Assembly: GCF_021654775.1 (NCBI RefSeq)
Contig: NZ_AP025343.1
Location: forward strand, 4,555,501-4,619,500
Direction: 5' to 3'
DNA length: 64,000 bases
Source: Paenibacillus azoreducens
GTDB taxonomy: Bacteria; Bacillota; Bacilli; Paenibacillales; Paenibacillaceae
This document shows positions 23,153-32,865 of the stretch, piece after piece; the first letter of the stretch is position 1, and each line of letters starts with the position of its first letter. The notes below the pieces were generated by a model. It saw nothing but the letters and a program-made list of their open reading frames with translations, ran no database searches and was not told the origin of the DNA. Both the position numbers and the translations under genes were made by a program.

Positions 23153-24394
23153 GCTTCTGGAAGTGTTGTTACAGACAAGATTTTCACTGCTCCGGATCCA
23201 CTGCGGTTCACAGCCTTTATCCCAAGCTTATAGGTGGTGCCTGCGGTTAAGCTGGTTATTGTATATTCCGTAGAACCTGTTGGAAGTTGTTCCGTTTCTT
23301 CTCCATTAACGAGGAAGACATATCCTTCCTCTCCGGGTACCGACGACCAATGGGCTGTTATTTCGGTGGTGGTTACTTCTGCTACGTCAAAAGAGTCAGG
23401 CTCACTCGGCAGCGTCCAAATATCATGAAGCTCCGAATATTCCCCTTCTCCCGTATCGTTTTCTGCAGCTACGCGGTAGTTATAAGGCGATCCAAGATTC
23501 CAATCCGGCATCCTGGTAATGAGTATCATCTCCGGAATATATATTTTCAAGCTCTCGATCAAGCAAGTAACCAATCGCTGTTTCGACTCGATTCCATGCT
23601 AGATCGATAGTTCTCTCCCCAATTTGCAGATGGGTAAATACACCCGGCTGGTCCGGTAGAGTTAAAAATCCGGTGTGAACCGTTTTTCCTTCTCCGTTCT
23701 CATTAATTGCCGAAGTAACAATATCGTAAACACTAGCCATGCAAACAACCTAACATGAAAACTGAAAACACCGCGCAAAGAAGCTCTTCACCGGCAACAC
23801 CATCCATTGGGAGTTCTCCTTTTGTGAGTGTGATGGATAACATGTGCCACACTTTCACATTAGGAGAATTTTTTTTGGCTTGGGAAGACCCAATTCTGGA
23901 TAAAGTTTAAACTTTTTCGTGCGCCCTTTAGTTCCTGACGCTTTATATTAGGTTTTACGCATGGCTAGTGTATCGTAAAGCGTGCCCGGCCCTAGCGAGG
24001 TAACTGGTGAGAAGGTGTCATTGACAACTGAATTAAAGACCTCTTGCTGCGTTGTATTATTTTGGGCCACGATCCGGTAAGATGTCGCTGACTCAACCGG
24101 AGAAATGGTGACTCGTACGGTATTGCTCCATTCTGACTCCCCAACATGGTTAACGGCCTGCACCTGGTACTCGAATCTCTGACCGCCGGCAAGCGTGGTG
24201 TCGATGTATGTGCTGTCTGGATATTGAATATCAAACACTTGCCCATTGGTGAGATTTTTTAACCTGTAGTAATACCCATCGGTCAAAGCGGATCCACTAG
24301 GTAGTGTCCACTCAAGCTTTGCAGTTGTCTCATCCGCAGAGACAACACTCAGAACTGGAGCCACTGGCTTTTGTTGAGTCTTTTTATTTCTCAA
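23153..24394 (-). pseudogene. Fibronectin type III repeat protein, degraded
   Basis: Three minus-strand pieces encode FN3-like beta-sandwich repeats. The first (24394-23948) has APVLSVVSADETTAKLEWTL and RFEYQVQAVNHVGESEWSNT; the second (23740-23490) has YDIVTSAINENGEGKTVHTG; the third (about 23520-23153) has PYNYRVAAENDTGEGEYSEL and GTTYKLGIKAVNRSGSGAVK. Each has the Trp/Tyr and NxxGxGxxS pattern of FN3 domains. The frames are interrupted: a frameshift near 23500-23530 and a non-coding piece with a hairpin at 23741-23947. The 3' end fuses into the tRNA remnant. No signal peptide remains. Originally probably a long extracellular or cell-wall protein. Confidence 0.75.
23813..23876 (+). terminator. 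Terminator-like hairpin inside the FN3 pseudogene
   Basis: TTCTCCTTTTGTGAGTGTG pairs imperfectly with CACACTTTCACATTAGGAG, followed by eight T residues. Its presence inside a former coding region on the other strand suggests inserted sequence. Confidence 0.6.
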
Positions 24395-24461
24395 TCCTCG
24401 TATTTCTTCATAATAGGAATGCTGCCCTCTTTAGGTAAATGAAAGAGCTGACGAATTATAA

Positions 24462-25448
24462 TTAGATATGTGTCAAATCGGTAATCGGATCAAGTTCTTG
24501 TCCATTGCGGTAATCGGTACAAGTTCTTGTCCTCGGCTCGGAAGAGGATTCCTCGGCAAATCCGTTCGCCTTATAGTTGAACCGTTTCCGGTACCCGCAT
24601 TTCCGGCAAAGCTCTTCCACCGCCTCACGGCGCGAAAAGCCTTCAACGATATTCACGGCCCGTTCGCTTTCAATGATTTCCTTAAACGGCTGCCGATGAA
24701 TATTGCCCAAATTAATGACGCCTTCCCCGTCCAGGCAGCACGGGATGACAGTACCATCCGCCAGCACCCCGGCCTGGCTGCGCATACCATGGCAGAAACC
24801 CGGACTAAAGTCCTCTTCCGCATTCAAGTCGGGCCATTCGAATTCATGGTCCATATTGATGTATATCCGGTCCGCAATTTTAATGCCTTTTCCGGGCTCG
24901 ACCTTTTCTTCGATTTTATAATCCAGACCAAATTCCTTCTCGATATAGGCCAACATTTCGCGGTTGCGGCTCTGCTCCAGGTTCGTCGCATTATCCATGT
25001 CGAGATTCCACAGCCGGAGCGATACAATCAGATTCGACTGCTGGACCGCTTCCTTGACGAAGTTCAATACCTTGGCGATATATTCATCCTTGTTCTTGGA
25101 GCTGATATGCCCGTCAAAGCTGTGCAGTGAGAAATTCATCTGCCGCAGCGCAGGTTTGTTCATCAGTTTGTGTCCCGCTTTATGCAGAAGCGTTCCGTTG
25201 GACGTTATGTTTACTTTAAATCCCTTCTCATGGGCGATATCCAGAAGCTGATCGATATGGGGGTGAAGCAGCGGTTCCCCTTTGACATGAAAATAAATGT
25301 ACTCCGCATACGGCTTGATTTCATCCAGCGTATGGGTAAATTGTTCAATTGTAATATAATGGGTCGCCCTGTGAGTCGGTGGACAAAAGGTACAGGCCAG
25401 ATTGCAGCGGCTCGTCAGCTCGACATAAAATTTCTTGAATTTCTTCAT
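24462..25448 (-). CDS. Radical SAM protein with SPASM-type C-terminus
   Basis: 328 residues from ATG 25448 (GGAG 9 nt upstream; longer frame unsupported). The radical SAM cluster motif is at the extreme N-terminus: TSRCNLACTFC, Cys 15, 19 and 22. Other landmarks are HVKGEPLLHPHIDQLLDIAH (GGEP-like) and NITSNGTLL. The second half has the Cys set of SPASM auxiliary clusters: FCHGM, VIPCCLDGEG and LCRKCGYRKRF. SPASM proteins modify peptides or proteins or make cofactors. No small precursor peptide gene is obvious nearby, so the substrate is open. The last 20 codons come from a short direct repeat and may be an altered tail. Confidence 0.87.
   Translation of the reverse strand: MKKFKKFYVELTSRCNLACTFCPPTHRATHYITIEQFTHTLDEIKPYAEYIYFHVKGEPLLHPHIDQLLDIAHEKGFKVNITSNGTLLHKAGHKLMNKPALRQMNFSLHSFDGHISSKNKDEYIAKVLNFVKEAVQQSNLIVSLRLWNLDMDNATNLEQSRNREMLAYIEKEFGLDYKIEEKVEPGKGIKIADRIYINMDHEFEWPDLNAEEDFSPGFCHGMRSQAGVLADGTVIPCCLDGEGVINLGNIHRQPFKEIIESERAVNIVEGFSRREAVEELCRKCGYRKRFNYKANGFAEESSSEPRTRTCTDYRNGQELDPITDLTHI
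24480..24532. repeat. Tandem 24-bp repeat at the 3' end of the radical SAM gene
   Basis: GGTAATCGG-TCAAGTTCTTGTCC-type units at 24480-24503 and 24509-24532 differ at two positions. It lies inside the last codons of the radical SAM gene. Confidence 0.7.
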
Positions 25449-25723
25449 AAGCGAATACTCCAGTCTGTTCCTATTTAATCTGTAGCGTCTCACAAAATAT
25501 TATATTAGAACCCCGCCTCTGGCAACCATAACCGGATCTCTGGCGCTCTTGGCCTGCGAAAAATAACCGAATGTGACATTTCTTGGATTGTTCGATACAT
25601 ATGATCTACTTAGGCGCGATAAAAAACACGAACAGTGCACGTCATTACGCTTCTTTCGGCAAATCGAATGCTCTATTATTTTTTTGATCGCGCTTAGGCT
25701 CAAAAAAGGAGCGTGAGGCGAAA

Positions 25724-26554
25724 GTGATACTAATCGGCGGTCAGGAAGCCGTGGTGGAGACGAGAACGTGGCCTGCTTTATGGCAAAAGGTTTTTATCTC
25801 CAAGAAAAGCAGTCCCACCGAATATCGGTATGTTTCTTTGACTCATTTGCAGTTTGAGCTGAAGTTAAGAACGGCGATCGTGGAGGCTGCCAAAGCGCTT
25901 CGGCGAAGCGGCGTTCAGTTCGAGGACTTCGAGCATTCCCATTGCAATCCGCAATTTTGGAATTTGAACAGGCAAGGCGGCTTTGAATTAAGGGAAAATA
26001 TCACCCCCGCCGATGGAATACGGGATATCTTCGTTAATGGTCCCATGTACGGATTCGAATGCGCTACGGCGATCGTGATCGTTCTTTATAAAGGCGTGCT
26101 CGAGTGCATCAACGAACAGGATTTCAACAGGCTGTTTGCAGGTTTGCTCCTGTATGACTGGCATTATGACAGCGATCTGCGTCTGATCGAAAAACAAGGC
26201 GCATCCCAGGCCTTCCCGGGCGACGTTCTCTATTTTAAAAATCCGGAAGTTAATCCTGCGCAGATAGAGTGGCAGGGGGAAAATACGATCAAAATCGAAG
26301 AGGATCTGTATTACGGACATGGCATCGGGATCGTGTCTGCCCGCGGCATCATCGACAATCTGAACAGGCATCGCGTGCCGGGAAGCACGGTGTCCGCCTA
26401 TCTGACCGACCAAGTGATCTATCCGGATTTCCTTTATTTATCCCGGTTTGAAGCCGGCAATGCCGGAGTGCACCCGGATACGGCCCAGGAAGACTTTATG
26501 CATGAGAGCGGTATGGTTTTCCGGATCGGACGGCGACGTTATCTGCTCGCTTGA
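25724..26554 (+). CDS. tgl: Protein-glutamine gamma-glutamyltransferase (spore coat transglutaminase)
   Basis: 276 residues from GTG 25724 with GGAG upstream. Nearly co-linear with Bacillus subtilis Tgl (245 residues): FELKLRTAIVEAAKALRRSG, IRDIFVNGPMYGFECATAIV with the catalytic Glu-Cys pair (E112, C113), LLYDWHYDSDLRL, GDVLYFKNPEVNP and EDLYYGHGIGIVSARGIIDN. Tgl cross-links lysine and glutamine residues of coat proteins during late sporulation, in the mother cell. It has about 30 more residues at the C-terminus than the B. subtilis protein (HPDTAQEDFMHESGMVFRIG). Its promoter would be expected to use sigma-K, but I did not identify one. Confidence 0.93.
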   Translation: MILIGGQEAVVETRTWPALWQKVFISKKSSPTEYRYVSLTHLQFELKLRTAIVEAAKALRRSGVQFEDFEHSHCNPQFWNLNRQGGFELRENITPADGIRDIFVNGPMYGFECATAIVIVLYKGVLECINEQDFNRLFAGLLLYDWHYDSDLRLIEKQGASQAFPGDVLYFKNPEVNPAQIEWQGENTIKIEEDLYYGHGIGIVSARGIIDNLNRHRVPGSTVSAYLTDQVIYPDFLYLSRFEAGNAGVHPDTAQEDFMHESGMVFRIGRRRYLLA

Positions 26555-26884
26555 TGGTTTCAGTCGGCAAAATAACCCCGCAAAGAGTATCGGAAAGAAG
26601 TCCGACGCCTCTCGCAGAGGGGCGCTTTTGCGAAGCAAAAGTACGGAGTGACGCGTAACCTTTGAAGCCTATTCCGATTACTTTGCGGGGACCCCGGAGG
26701 TTTATACTTTCTGATATATCGAGCTAGCTGGCGCATGTTGCGGCAGCTTTTTTCCTGTCTTTTACTCTAAAACATCGAATTATGTCAAAAGAATCATCAT
26801 TTTGTAAACGTTTTATAGACCATTGAATCGGGTCGGTGCTATAATATGGTATAATTAGTACAAATTAAGGAGGCCTATTTTCCT
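26555..26884. other. Intergenic region with REP-like repeat and MCP promoter
   Basis: Holds the dispersed repeat at 26574-26720 and, near 26839, a TATAAT -10 box (GCTATAATATGG) about 40 bp before the chemoreceptor start. No gene. Confidence 0.6.
26574..26720. repeat. Dispersed REP-like repeat, long form
   Basis: Begins AACCCCGCAAAG and ends ATTACTTTGCGGGG-ACCCCGGAGGTTTATA plus TTTCTGATATA. Same ends as two shorter copies at 41225-41373. The CCCCGCAAAG / CTTTGCGGGG ends are inverted, so the unit folds into a hairpin. This copy has an extra 60-bp insert with its own hairpin (GCCTCTCGCAGAGGGGC). Confidence 0.75.
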
Positions 26885-28135
26885 ATGTCGTGGTTGAAAA
26901 ATCTTCCGTTGTCTCAAAGGATCATTGCCGGGTGCTATTTGGTCGCGGCGCTTTTCGCCCTGCCGGCACTGGTCATCTTCATCCTGATCGGCAAAATCAT
27001 CATCGGAATCTGTTTCGTGGTCGTACTGGCTTCGCTTACGTATCCTCTTGCACGCTATGTGGAGAGAACGCTTACTTCCTCTTTTGATAGCATAGCCAAT
27101 GTGACGGCAGGCATTGCCAAGGGCGACTTCACCAATCGCGTGGATGAATCCGGGTCGATGGGAGATGTCAGCCGTTCGTTCAACAGCATGATCGACAAGC
27201 TCAAGAAGATTTTGAATGACGTATCGAGCATAACGCGCAAGGTTATAGAATCCAGTCGCGGCATTGCCGATAAAAATTCGGAGCTGAAAATGGTGATGAC
27301 ATCCGTTGCGGCGGCTTCGAATGAGCTGGCGATCGGCGCAGGCGAAATCTCGGCAGACGTGGCGGGCATGACCGAGTCCATTCAGGACATTGAATTGAAG
27401 GTCGGAAATTATGCCCATTCCACCAAGGAAATGAAGAAACAGTCGGATCTGACGCTCAGCTTCGTCGAAAAAGGACGCCAATCGGTAGAAAAACAAGCTG
27501 ATGGCATGCGCAAAAACGTGGAAGCAACCGAAAATGTCGCCAGAACCATCGACGCGCTTTCCAAAAATGCCTACGGCATCAATAAAATCACCAAAACAAT
27601 CTCCGAACTGGCGGAGCAAACTAACCTGCTTTCTCTCAACGCTTCCATCGAAGCCGCAAGAGCCGGAGAGCATGGCCTGGGTTTTGCCGTCGTAGCGCAA
27701 GAAGTGCGTAAACTTGCCGAGGAATCCACGGCTTCGACCAAGGAAGTATTCGGGCTTGTCAAAAGCATTGAGCAAGGTATCAATCAGGCTATAGAAAATA
27801 TCCAGGTCAATGAAGAAGTCGTACGTCTGCAAAATGAAATGATCCGCGAAGCCGAGCAGATTTTCACGAATATCGTGGAGAGCGTTCAATACATAGACGA
27901 GCAGATCAACGCGTTCTCAAGAGAAAGCGATGTGATGCTCGAAAGCGCGCAAAAAATTTCCGGCGCGATTCAGAATATTTCGGCCATTACCGAGCAGTCC
28001 TCTGCCGGAACCGAGCAAATGTCCGCTTCGATGAATGAACAGATGAAATCCATTGAAGCTGTCGTCGAGGAAACCGAAGCGATGAGACAAGCCGTATTCC
28101 AGCTGCAGAAAACTATTCAAATTTTCAAATTTTAA
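26885..28135 (+). CDS. Methyl-accepting chemotaxis protein without extracellular sensor domain
   Basis: 416 residues, AAGGAGG 11 nt before the ATG. Two membrane helices follow each other directly ([20 protein letters not shown] and [20 protein letters not shown]) with no periplasmic or extracellular domain between, then a HAMP-like region (residues 60-115), and a full cytoplasmic signalling domain with the conserved hairpin tip [20 protein letters not shown] followed by [20 protein letters not shown]. The tip contacts CheA and CheW. Such short receptors sense through the membrane or inside the cell. No chemotaxis genes are adjacent. No C-terminal pentapeptide tether is visible. Confidence 0.92.
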   Translation: MSWLKNLPLSQRIIAGCYLVAALFALPALVIFILIGKIIIGICFVVVLASLTYPLARYVERTLTSSFDSIANVTAGIAKGDFTNRVDESGSMGDVSRSFNSMIDKLKKILNDVSSITRKVIESSRGIADKNSELKMVMTSVAAASNELAIGAGEISADVAGMTESIQDIELKVGNYAHSTKEMKKQSDLTLSFVEKGRQSVEKQADGMRKNVEATENVARTIDALSKNAYGINKITKTISELAEQTNLLSLNASIEAARAGEHGLGFAVVAQEVRKLAEESTASTKEVFGLVKSIEQGINQAIENIQVNEEVVRLQNEMIREAEQIFTNIVESVQYIDEQINAFSRESDVMLESAQKISGAIQNISAITEQSSAGTEQMSASMNEQMKSIEAVVEETEAMRQAVFQLQKTIQIFKF

Positions 28136-28182
28136 AAGTTTTCATGGGCCTTATCGCGTTCGGCCATAAAAAACAAAGCAAA

Positions 28183-28224
28183 CAAAACATCCCTGACGGA
28201 TTCAATCCGTACAGGGATGTTTTG
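28183..28224 (+). terminator. Terminator after the chemoreceptor gene
   Basis: CAAAACATCCCTG (28183-28195) pairs with CAGGGATGTTTTG (28212-28224), perfect 13-bp stem; A run before, GTTTG after. Confidence 0.8.
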
Positions 28225-28260
28225 GGTTTGGGGCAATTGCGTAATTTGCATTCCTAAACA

Positions 28261-28286
28261 AAAAACCGCCTGTTTAGACGGTTTTA
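28261..28286 (-). terminator. Terminator after the SgrR-type gene
   Basis: AAAACCG / CGGTTTT stem just past the TGA of the minus-strand gene at 28288, followed by a T run on the minus strand. Confidence 0.7.
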
Positions 28287-28287
28287 G

Positions 28288-30072
28288 TCAATCATGTTTT
28301 TCCAGCCATACATCTTTAAAATCGATCCAACCCAGCGCATTCAAGCTGATTCCGCGGACAAACGGATGCAAAAATGCGTTCAGCCGGCGGTGATGCAGAA
28401 AAATCAATGACGCCTCGTCGCGAAGATACTGCTCGATCTCACGTAAAACCATACGCCTTGCTTTTACGCTCTCCGCGCTTATCGCATCGTCGATCCGGGA
28501 CTTAATCCAGCTAAGCCGCCCCTCGTCCAGATACCGATGCAAATAGCTGCTCCGGTTCAAATATGTTTCGATTTCGCAAACCTCATCTTCGGCAAACACG
28601 ATGCTTGAGATTGAAAAATCAGCATCTTTCCAGGCGGTATAGTGCTGCATTTCCGTCCGGATTCCCCAAACCGCCAAACGCTTTTGAATCCACTTGGCAT
28701 CTTCCAAATATTTATCATACACCGCCAAACGAATGACCGCGCCGTCATATCCGGCCTCCTTAAGCGCAGCCTTGACGCGTTCGGGCCGGACCGGATTAAT
28801 GACGCGGCTTTGGCTCTCGTCGGGCCGAAACCCAAACGCGGGAAGGATACGGGGCCCTCCAAGCTCCGCAATCAGCTCCCTCGGGTGAATGATCATGCGT
28901 ACGGCTCTACGGAAAGCTTCAGACTGCTGCGGCCCTTCCCGCCGTAAATTCCAGGATAGAATCGTACAAGCTTGCCTTAATTTTTCCTCGTTCTCATTGA
29001 GATGAGCCGCAGATTTCTGCGCATCCTGCCTGAAACTGCTCCAAGTATGCAGTACCGCCGGATAACCGATCGATTCCGGGGCGCAATCCTCCGGCATGAT
29101 GACAATATCCACTTCGTCCAAATAAGGACGGCCTTGATAATAATCCGGATGCGCGGCAAGCTTGATGCGGTGTTTCGTATAAGATACGACCCGAAACGGA
29201 CCGGTGCCGACCGGCAAATTCCAGAAGCCCTCTTCGCCCCTGCCTGCCAAGCCGGACGGAAGAATGGATGCTGCGACTGAACACATGAAACGGTCGAAGA
29301 TTCGGTTGGCCTTGCGAAGGCGAATCCGCACGACACGCGGTCCAAGCGCTTCGATCGTTTCGGCTTCCCGAAGCAGCCATTGATTTTCCGTGTCTCCGCG
29401 CAGACGTTCGAAAGAAAACACAACATCGTTTGAGGTCAGTTCCTGGCCATGATGAAACCGGATCCCTTTACGCAAATAAAAAGTCCATTCCGTGGCGTCC
29501 GCGTTGGATTTCCAGTGATGGGCAACCCCGGGAACAATCCGGCCAAGCTGCTCATCAAAGGATAATAGGCGGTCAAAAATTTGCCGCTGCAGATGCGAGT
29601 CGAACGCAAAGTCCGCCGCAGCGGGATCCAGTGTGTGCGGAGCCTGAAGCACGGGGAAAATGAGCGTATCGCTGGCAGGCGTACCCTCCACTCCCGCTTC
29701 TTTTTTGTAACCGAAGTAGCCGTTCAGCCAGTCCAGGAATTTTTCCTTAGCCAGCGTTCCGCTGCCATACGTACTGAGCATTTCAAAGGCTTGCTTATAA
29801 TCGCCGTTTTCGGCAAGCATGATGGACAGATGCAGGAGAAAATCCTCCCGCTCCGCCAAAAACGTGATCCGCGAATAATTTCCCCTTCCCCGGCCGGGGG
29901 TCCAGCCGATCAATTGCTCCTCAACCAGCTTGCGCAGAATGAGCTTCGCATTCCGCACGGTGCAAAACAATGCGGAAGCCAGCTCCTCCAAGGTGACTTC
30001 AATCGGCGTACAGTTCTCCTTCCCTTCCGAAAACCGGGTACACAGCGTTAAATATTGTTCTTTTAGAAGCAC
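28288..30072 (-). CDS. SgrR-type transcriptional regulator with solute-binding domain
   Basis: About 594 residues; GTG 30072 is preferred (GGGGGAG just upstream), an ATG at 30105 has no ribosome site. The N-terminal winged helix-turn-helix (SgrR_N) is TLEELASALFCTVRNAKLIL with RKLVEEQLIGWTPGRGRGNY. The remaining 450 residues are a family 5 extracellular-solute-binding domain (LDPAAADFAFDSHLQRQIFD, LPVGTGPFRVVSYTKHRIKL) without signal peptide, so cytoplasmic. In E. coli SgrR senses sugar phosphate; Bacillus and Paenibacillus paralogs usually regulate a transporter nearby. Here no exporter is adjacent; the divergent 65-codon gene at 30252 is the closest candidate target. Confidence 0.87.
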   Translation of the reverse strand: MLLKEQYLTLCTRFSEGKENCTPIEVTLEELASALFCTVRNAKLILRKLVEEQLIGWTPGRGRGNYSRITFLAEREDFLLHLSIMLAENGDYKQAFEMLSTYGSGTLAKEKFLDWLNGYFGYKKEAGVEGTPASDTLIFPVLQAPHTLDPAAADFAFDSHLQRQIFDRLLSFDEQLGRIVPGVAHHWKSNADATEWTFYLRKGIRFHHGQELTSNDVVFSFERLRGDTENQWLLREAETIEALGPRVVRIRLRKANRIFDRFMCSVAASILPSGLAGRGEEGFWNLPVGTGPFRVVSYTKHRIKLAAHPDYYQGRPYLDEVDIVIMPEDCAPESIGYPAVLHTWSSFRQDAQKSAAHLNENEEKLRQACTILSWNLRREGPQQSEAFRRAVRMIIHPRELIAELGGPRILPAFGFRPDESQSRVINPVRPERVKAALKEAGYDGAVIRLAVYDKYLEDAKWIQKRLAVWGIRTEMQHYTAWKDADFSISSIVFAEDEVCEIETYLNRSSYLHRYLDEGRLSWIKSRIDDAISAESVKARRMVLREIEQYLRDEASLIFLHHRRLNAFLHPFVRGISLNALGWIDFKDVWLEKHD

Positions 30073-30251
30073 TGAACTCCCCCTCTTATCAACGGTTTTG
30101 GGCATAAAAGAGGAAAACCATTTTCGAAAGTATACACTTTTTTGCCCCTTTTGAATAGCAGATAATGAAAGCGAGGATGATGCAAAATCCTAAAGAGATA
30201 AAACGGAATTCACATCCTCCCCGATTAAAAAAAGGAAGTGGAGGAAACATC

Positions 30252-30449
30252 ATGTTGGATGTATACACGTTTCAAAAGCTGCTCGAATATGATCAGGCGG
30301 ACCGTAATAATCATCAAAAACGTCGGATCGAACAGGAAAAAAATATCATTTCTCAGCTCGACAAAGAAAAGAACAGCCAGGTAAAATGGTATTCGCTTCC
30401 GCGGGGAATATTCCGCAAAACCTATCGGCGCCAAAGATACCGAACATAG
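30252..30449 (+). CDS. Small basic protein, unknown
   Basis: 65 residues from ATG 30252, with a good GGAGG 6 nt upstream; the longer frame lacks one. Very polar and charged: TFQKLLEYDQADRNNHQKRR, IEQEKNIISQLDKEKNSQ, ending in a basic RKTYRRQRYRT tail; probably one long helix. No membrane segment or known motif. It is divergent from the SgrR-type gene with a 180-bp shared promoter region, so may be its target. The Shine-Dalgarno and the position support a real gene; the function is unknown. Confidence 0.6.
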   Translation: MLDVYTFQKLLEYDQADRNNHQKRRIEQEKNIISQLDKEKNSQVKWYSLPRGIFRKTYRRQRYRT

Positions 30450-30526
30450 GCATCGGAGGGATGGTTGATGACAAACTGATGGCACAACACCTATCCGTAC
30501 GGCGACCTTTCGATATACAAGAAAAA

Positions 30527-30564
30527 AGGGTATTCCTCAAGGCTTTAGACCTTATGGATACCCT
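30527..30564. terminator. Hairpin between convergent genes
   Basis: AGGGTATTCC and TGGATACCCT arms with further internal AAGG/CCTT pairing; lies between the plus-strand small gene and the minus-strand exported protein. Confidence 0.65.
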
Positions 30565-30575
30565 AATGATTTCTT

Positions 30576-31262
30576 TTATTTCCCCTTTTGCGGCTGCAAT
30601 GGTATTGCTCCGATCATAAGTCCGGTATCGCCCGGATCTTCCAGGTTAATCTCCGAGATCGCCCAGTAGTCGTTTCCTGTGCCGCTCACTTTTTCGATTA
30701 TTAACGATGCTTTACCCGATCCGATCTTTCCGGTCGAAACGGTCAACGGATAGTCAAACGAAATTTGCACTTTATTCGGCGAGAGCGACTTGACGTCCTT
30801 TTTTGCCACATCTCCCATATGCGGGCTGGAGCCGCCGGTCACCCAGAAGTTGTCCTCAAATTCCTGCTTGGTGCTCTTCTGCAAGGAAGGCGCCATCACG
30901 GCATATTGCATCGGCCCGCTTCTTCTTTGCACTCCGCGAATCCAGGTTTCCGCCGCTTCCTCCGGCGTTTGGGCCTGCAGCCCATTTTGGAATCCGTCTA
31001 CCTGATGCTTTAAATGGCTGGCTTCCGGCAGCGAAACATGAATGGCGTTGTCCTTGAAGGTCACTTCACCTTTCAGTTCCTCTACAATCGCGCGCAGGGA
31101 AACCATGGTCGTGCCGTTTTCCTCTTTCAACTTTAAATACGACTGCGCAAATTCGGCCTTGTTGATAAAAATCCGCGGAACAGCCGCCGCTGCCAAAGCC
31201 GAACCTGAAATAAGCACAAATGCGGAGCAGGCGGCAATCATTATTTTGACCTTTTTCTTCAT
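30576..31262 (-). CDS. Exported protein with copper-amine-oxidase-like N-terminal domain
   Basis: 228 residues from ATG 31262 (GGAG 8 nt upstream). Signal peptide KKKVKIMIAACSAFVLISGS then ALAAAA. Residues 30-85 (FINKAEFAQSYLKLKEENGT, MVSLRAIVEELKGEVTFKDN) match the stalk-like Cu_amine_oxidN1 domain, common in Paenibacillus surface proteins as a cell-wall or structural unit. The rest (residues 95-228: NGLQAQTPEEAAETWIRGVQ, MQYAVMAPSLQKSTKQEFED) resembles an NTF2-like or DUF4829-type domain. No enzyme motif. It is followed upstream by a histidine kinase gene on the same strand after 100 bp, so might be tied to envelope stress. Confidence 0.8.
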   Translation of the reverse strand: MKKKVKIMIAACSAFVLISGSALAAAAVPRIFINKAEFAQSYLKLKEENGTTMVSLRAIVEELKGEVTFKDNAIHVSLPEASHLKHQVDGFQNGLQAQTPEEAAETWIRGVQRRSGPMQYAVMAPSLQKSTKQEFEDNFWVTGGSSPHMGDVAKKDVKSLSPNKVQISFDYPLTVSTGKIGSGKASLIIEKVSGTGNDYWAISEINLEDPGDTGLMIGAIPLQPQKGK

Positions 31263-31362
31263 GTTCAGTTCTCCTATCATATCATGTCACTGTTTATGTA
31301 CGAACAGTTCCATTTTAGAAGATTAGCTTTCCACGAAAGTTACAACCGGGTTACGTTTTGGT

Positions 31363-32865
31363 TTAAATATCCTCATCTTTTGCGGCAGGCTCCTGGGGCC
31401 GGATCGTAAAGGTTATGCAGGCTCCGCCTTCTTGGCGGTTATATGCGCGGATGCTGCCTCCATGCTTTTCAACGATGATTTTGGCCGTATACAGCCCCAG
31501 ACCGGATTGCCCCATCTCTCCACTGTAAAATTTCTCGAACAGATGCGGCAGGTCTTTATTGTTGAACCCCTGGCCATTGTCGCAAATTTCAAACTGGAGC
31601 ATGGATGCATGCCGCTCGATCCGAATTCCGAGCCAGCCCCCCTTCACAGGCAGGTAGCGAAGACTGTTCGATATAAGGTTGTCCAAAACCTGGCTGACCC
31701 GCTGCACGTCCACCAACACGATCTCGCCAGCACCCGGCGCAAAGTCCTCAACATGAAAGGAGTGCCTTACCTGGCGAGAACCGCAAATGTAGCCGATTTC
31801 GAGTTCCTTATCTTGAAGGAATTGCTGCAGACGGATCTCTCCGGTCCTTAACGGAAAATATTCGATATCCTTTTCGGATGCCACCTGTACGTCCTGAATC
31901 AAACGGTTGACCCGCTGGATGTTGTCTTCGATGACTTTCAGATGTTTTTCAGCTTGGCTGCGCGGCATTTCGGGCGTATCCGCCAGCAGCTCCACATTCC
32001 CCTGAATCACCGTCATCGGCGTCCGAAAATCATGGGCGATGGCATCCATCATGTCCCTCCGCTCCTGTTCCAGCTTCCATTCTCTGAGCAGCGAGCTTTT
32101 GAGGGCGCTCCGCATATTTTCAAATGATTCCGTCAGCAATCCGAGTTCATTTTCCGCCTTGTAACTTACCGTAAAATCAAGGTCCTGATCGCTAATCCGC
32201 TCCGAGGCCTTAATAAGCTCATGAACCGGCCTGGCGATTCTTCGTCCGAGTCGGGCAGCAAATAAATAGGTAAACACTGCGATGTACAGAAAAGGAGACA
32301 TCACCAAGAGAATGAGCACAACGATAAGCGTAATGTTAATCAAGTTAAAACCTTTATTGTTATTGTTATATTGGCTTGTAACCTCAAGCTTGTATTTCAG
32401 CAATATGGCCCCTTTTAATTCCCCGGCCTTGGAAATCACCGGATCAATCCTGACGTAACGTCCGCCTATCCCAGTAGATGGTTCTGCAGAAACCGTTCTG
32501 TTTAGTGTGTTGATCAAAGCTTCCCGACCGGATACCATTCGGTCAGCAATCGTTCCATATAGCGGCTTGCCATCCAAGCCTACGACCTGGTAGCGGATTC
32601 CTTCAGCAGGGATCATTTTTTCCAGCTCAGCGCGGTTACTCGGGTTTAATATCGCCTCATGCTGCAATCGTACATAGGAAGTGATCGCAGGGAGCTTATT
32701 TTCGTAGGTATTGGCCGGACGAAAAAAATTGTTCTGCACTAGCCACCATAAGCCAAAACCAATTGTCATGATCGAACAAAAGGCGCTTAGAAGCATGATC
32801 CAAACGAAAGTCAGGATCATCTGTCTTTTGAGGGGCTGGCGTTCTATCCGTCCGATCTTTCCCAC
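31363..32865 (-). CDS. Sensor histidine kinase (HAMP type)
   Basis: About 500 residues; GTG 32865 is assumed, close to a GGGGGG/AGGA ribosome-like stretch; an ATG at 32883 overlaps the regulator by 40 nt. Order: membrane helix ILTFVWIMLLSAFCSIMTIG, an extracellular domain of about 140 residues, membrane helix INITLIVVLILLVMSPFLYI, HAMP (RIARPVHELIKASERISDQD), the H-box MMDAIAHDFRTPMTVIQGNV, and the ATPase with DNLISNSLRYLP (N), FEICDNGQGF (G1) and GLGLYTAKIIVEKHGG (G2). It phosphorylates the regulator encoded just before it. The extracellular part has no named fold. Likely senses a peptide or cell-wall stress, as the operon carries an ABC exporter. Confidence 0.9.
   Translation of the reverse strand: MGKIGRIERQPLKRQMILTFVWIMLLSAFCSIMTIGFGLWWLVQNNFFRPANTYENKLPAITSYVRLQHEAILNPSNRAELEKMIPAEGIRYQVVGLDGKPLYGTIADRMVSGREALINTLNRTVSAEPSTGIGGRYVRIDPVISKAGELKGAILLKYKLEVTSQYNNNNKGFNLINITLIVVLILLVMSPFLYIAVFTYLFAARLGRRIARPVHELIKASERISDQDLDFTVSYKAENELGLLTESFENMRSALKSSLLREWKLEQERRDMMDAIAHDFRTPMTVIQGNVELLADTPEMPRSQAEKHLKVIEDNIQRVNRLIQDVQVASEKDIEYFPLRTGEIRLQQFLQDKELEIGYICGSRQVRHSFHVEDFAPGAGEIVLVDVQRVSQVLDNLISNSLRYLPVKGGWLGIRIERHASMLQFEICDNGQGFNNKDLPHLFEKFYSGEMGQSGLGLYTAKIIVEKHGGSIRAYNRQEGGACITFTIRPQEPAAKDEDI

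Noticed and set aside
26855..27889. 344-codon minus-strand frame over the chemoreceptor gene
   Set aside because: The composition is that of a mirror frame (Phe/Gly/Arg/His rich), it lacks a ribosome site, and the plus strand encodes a full MCP signalling domain.
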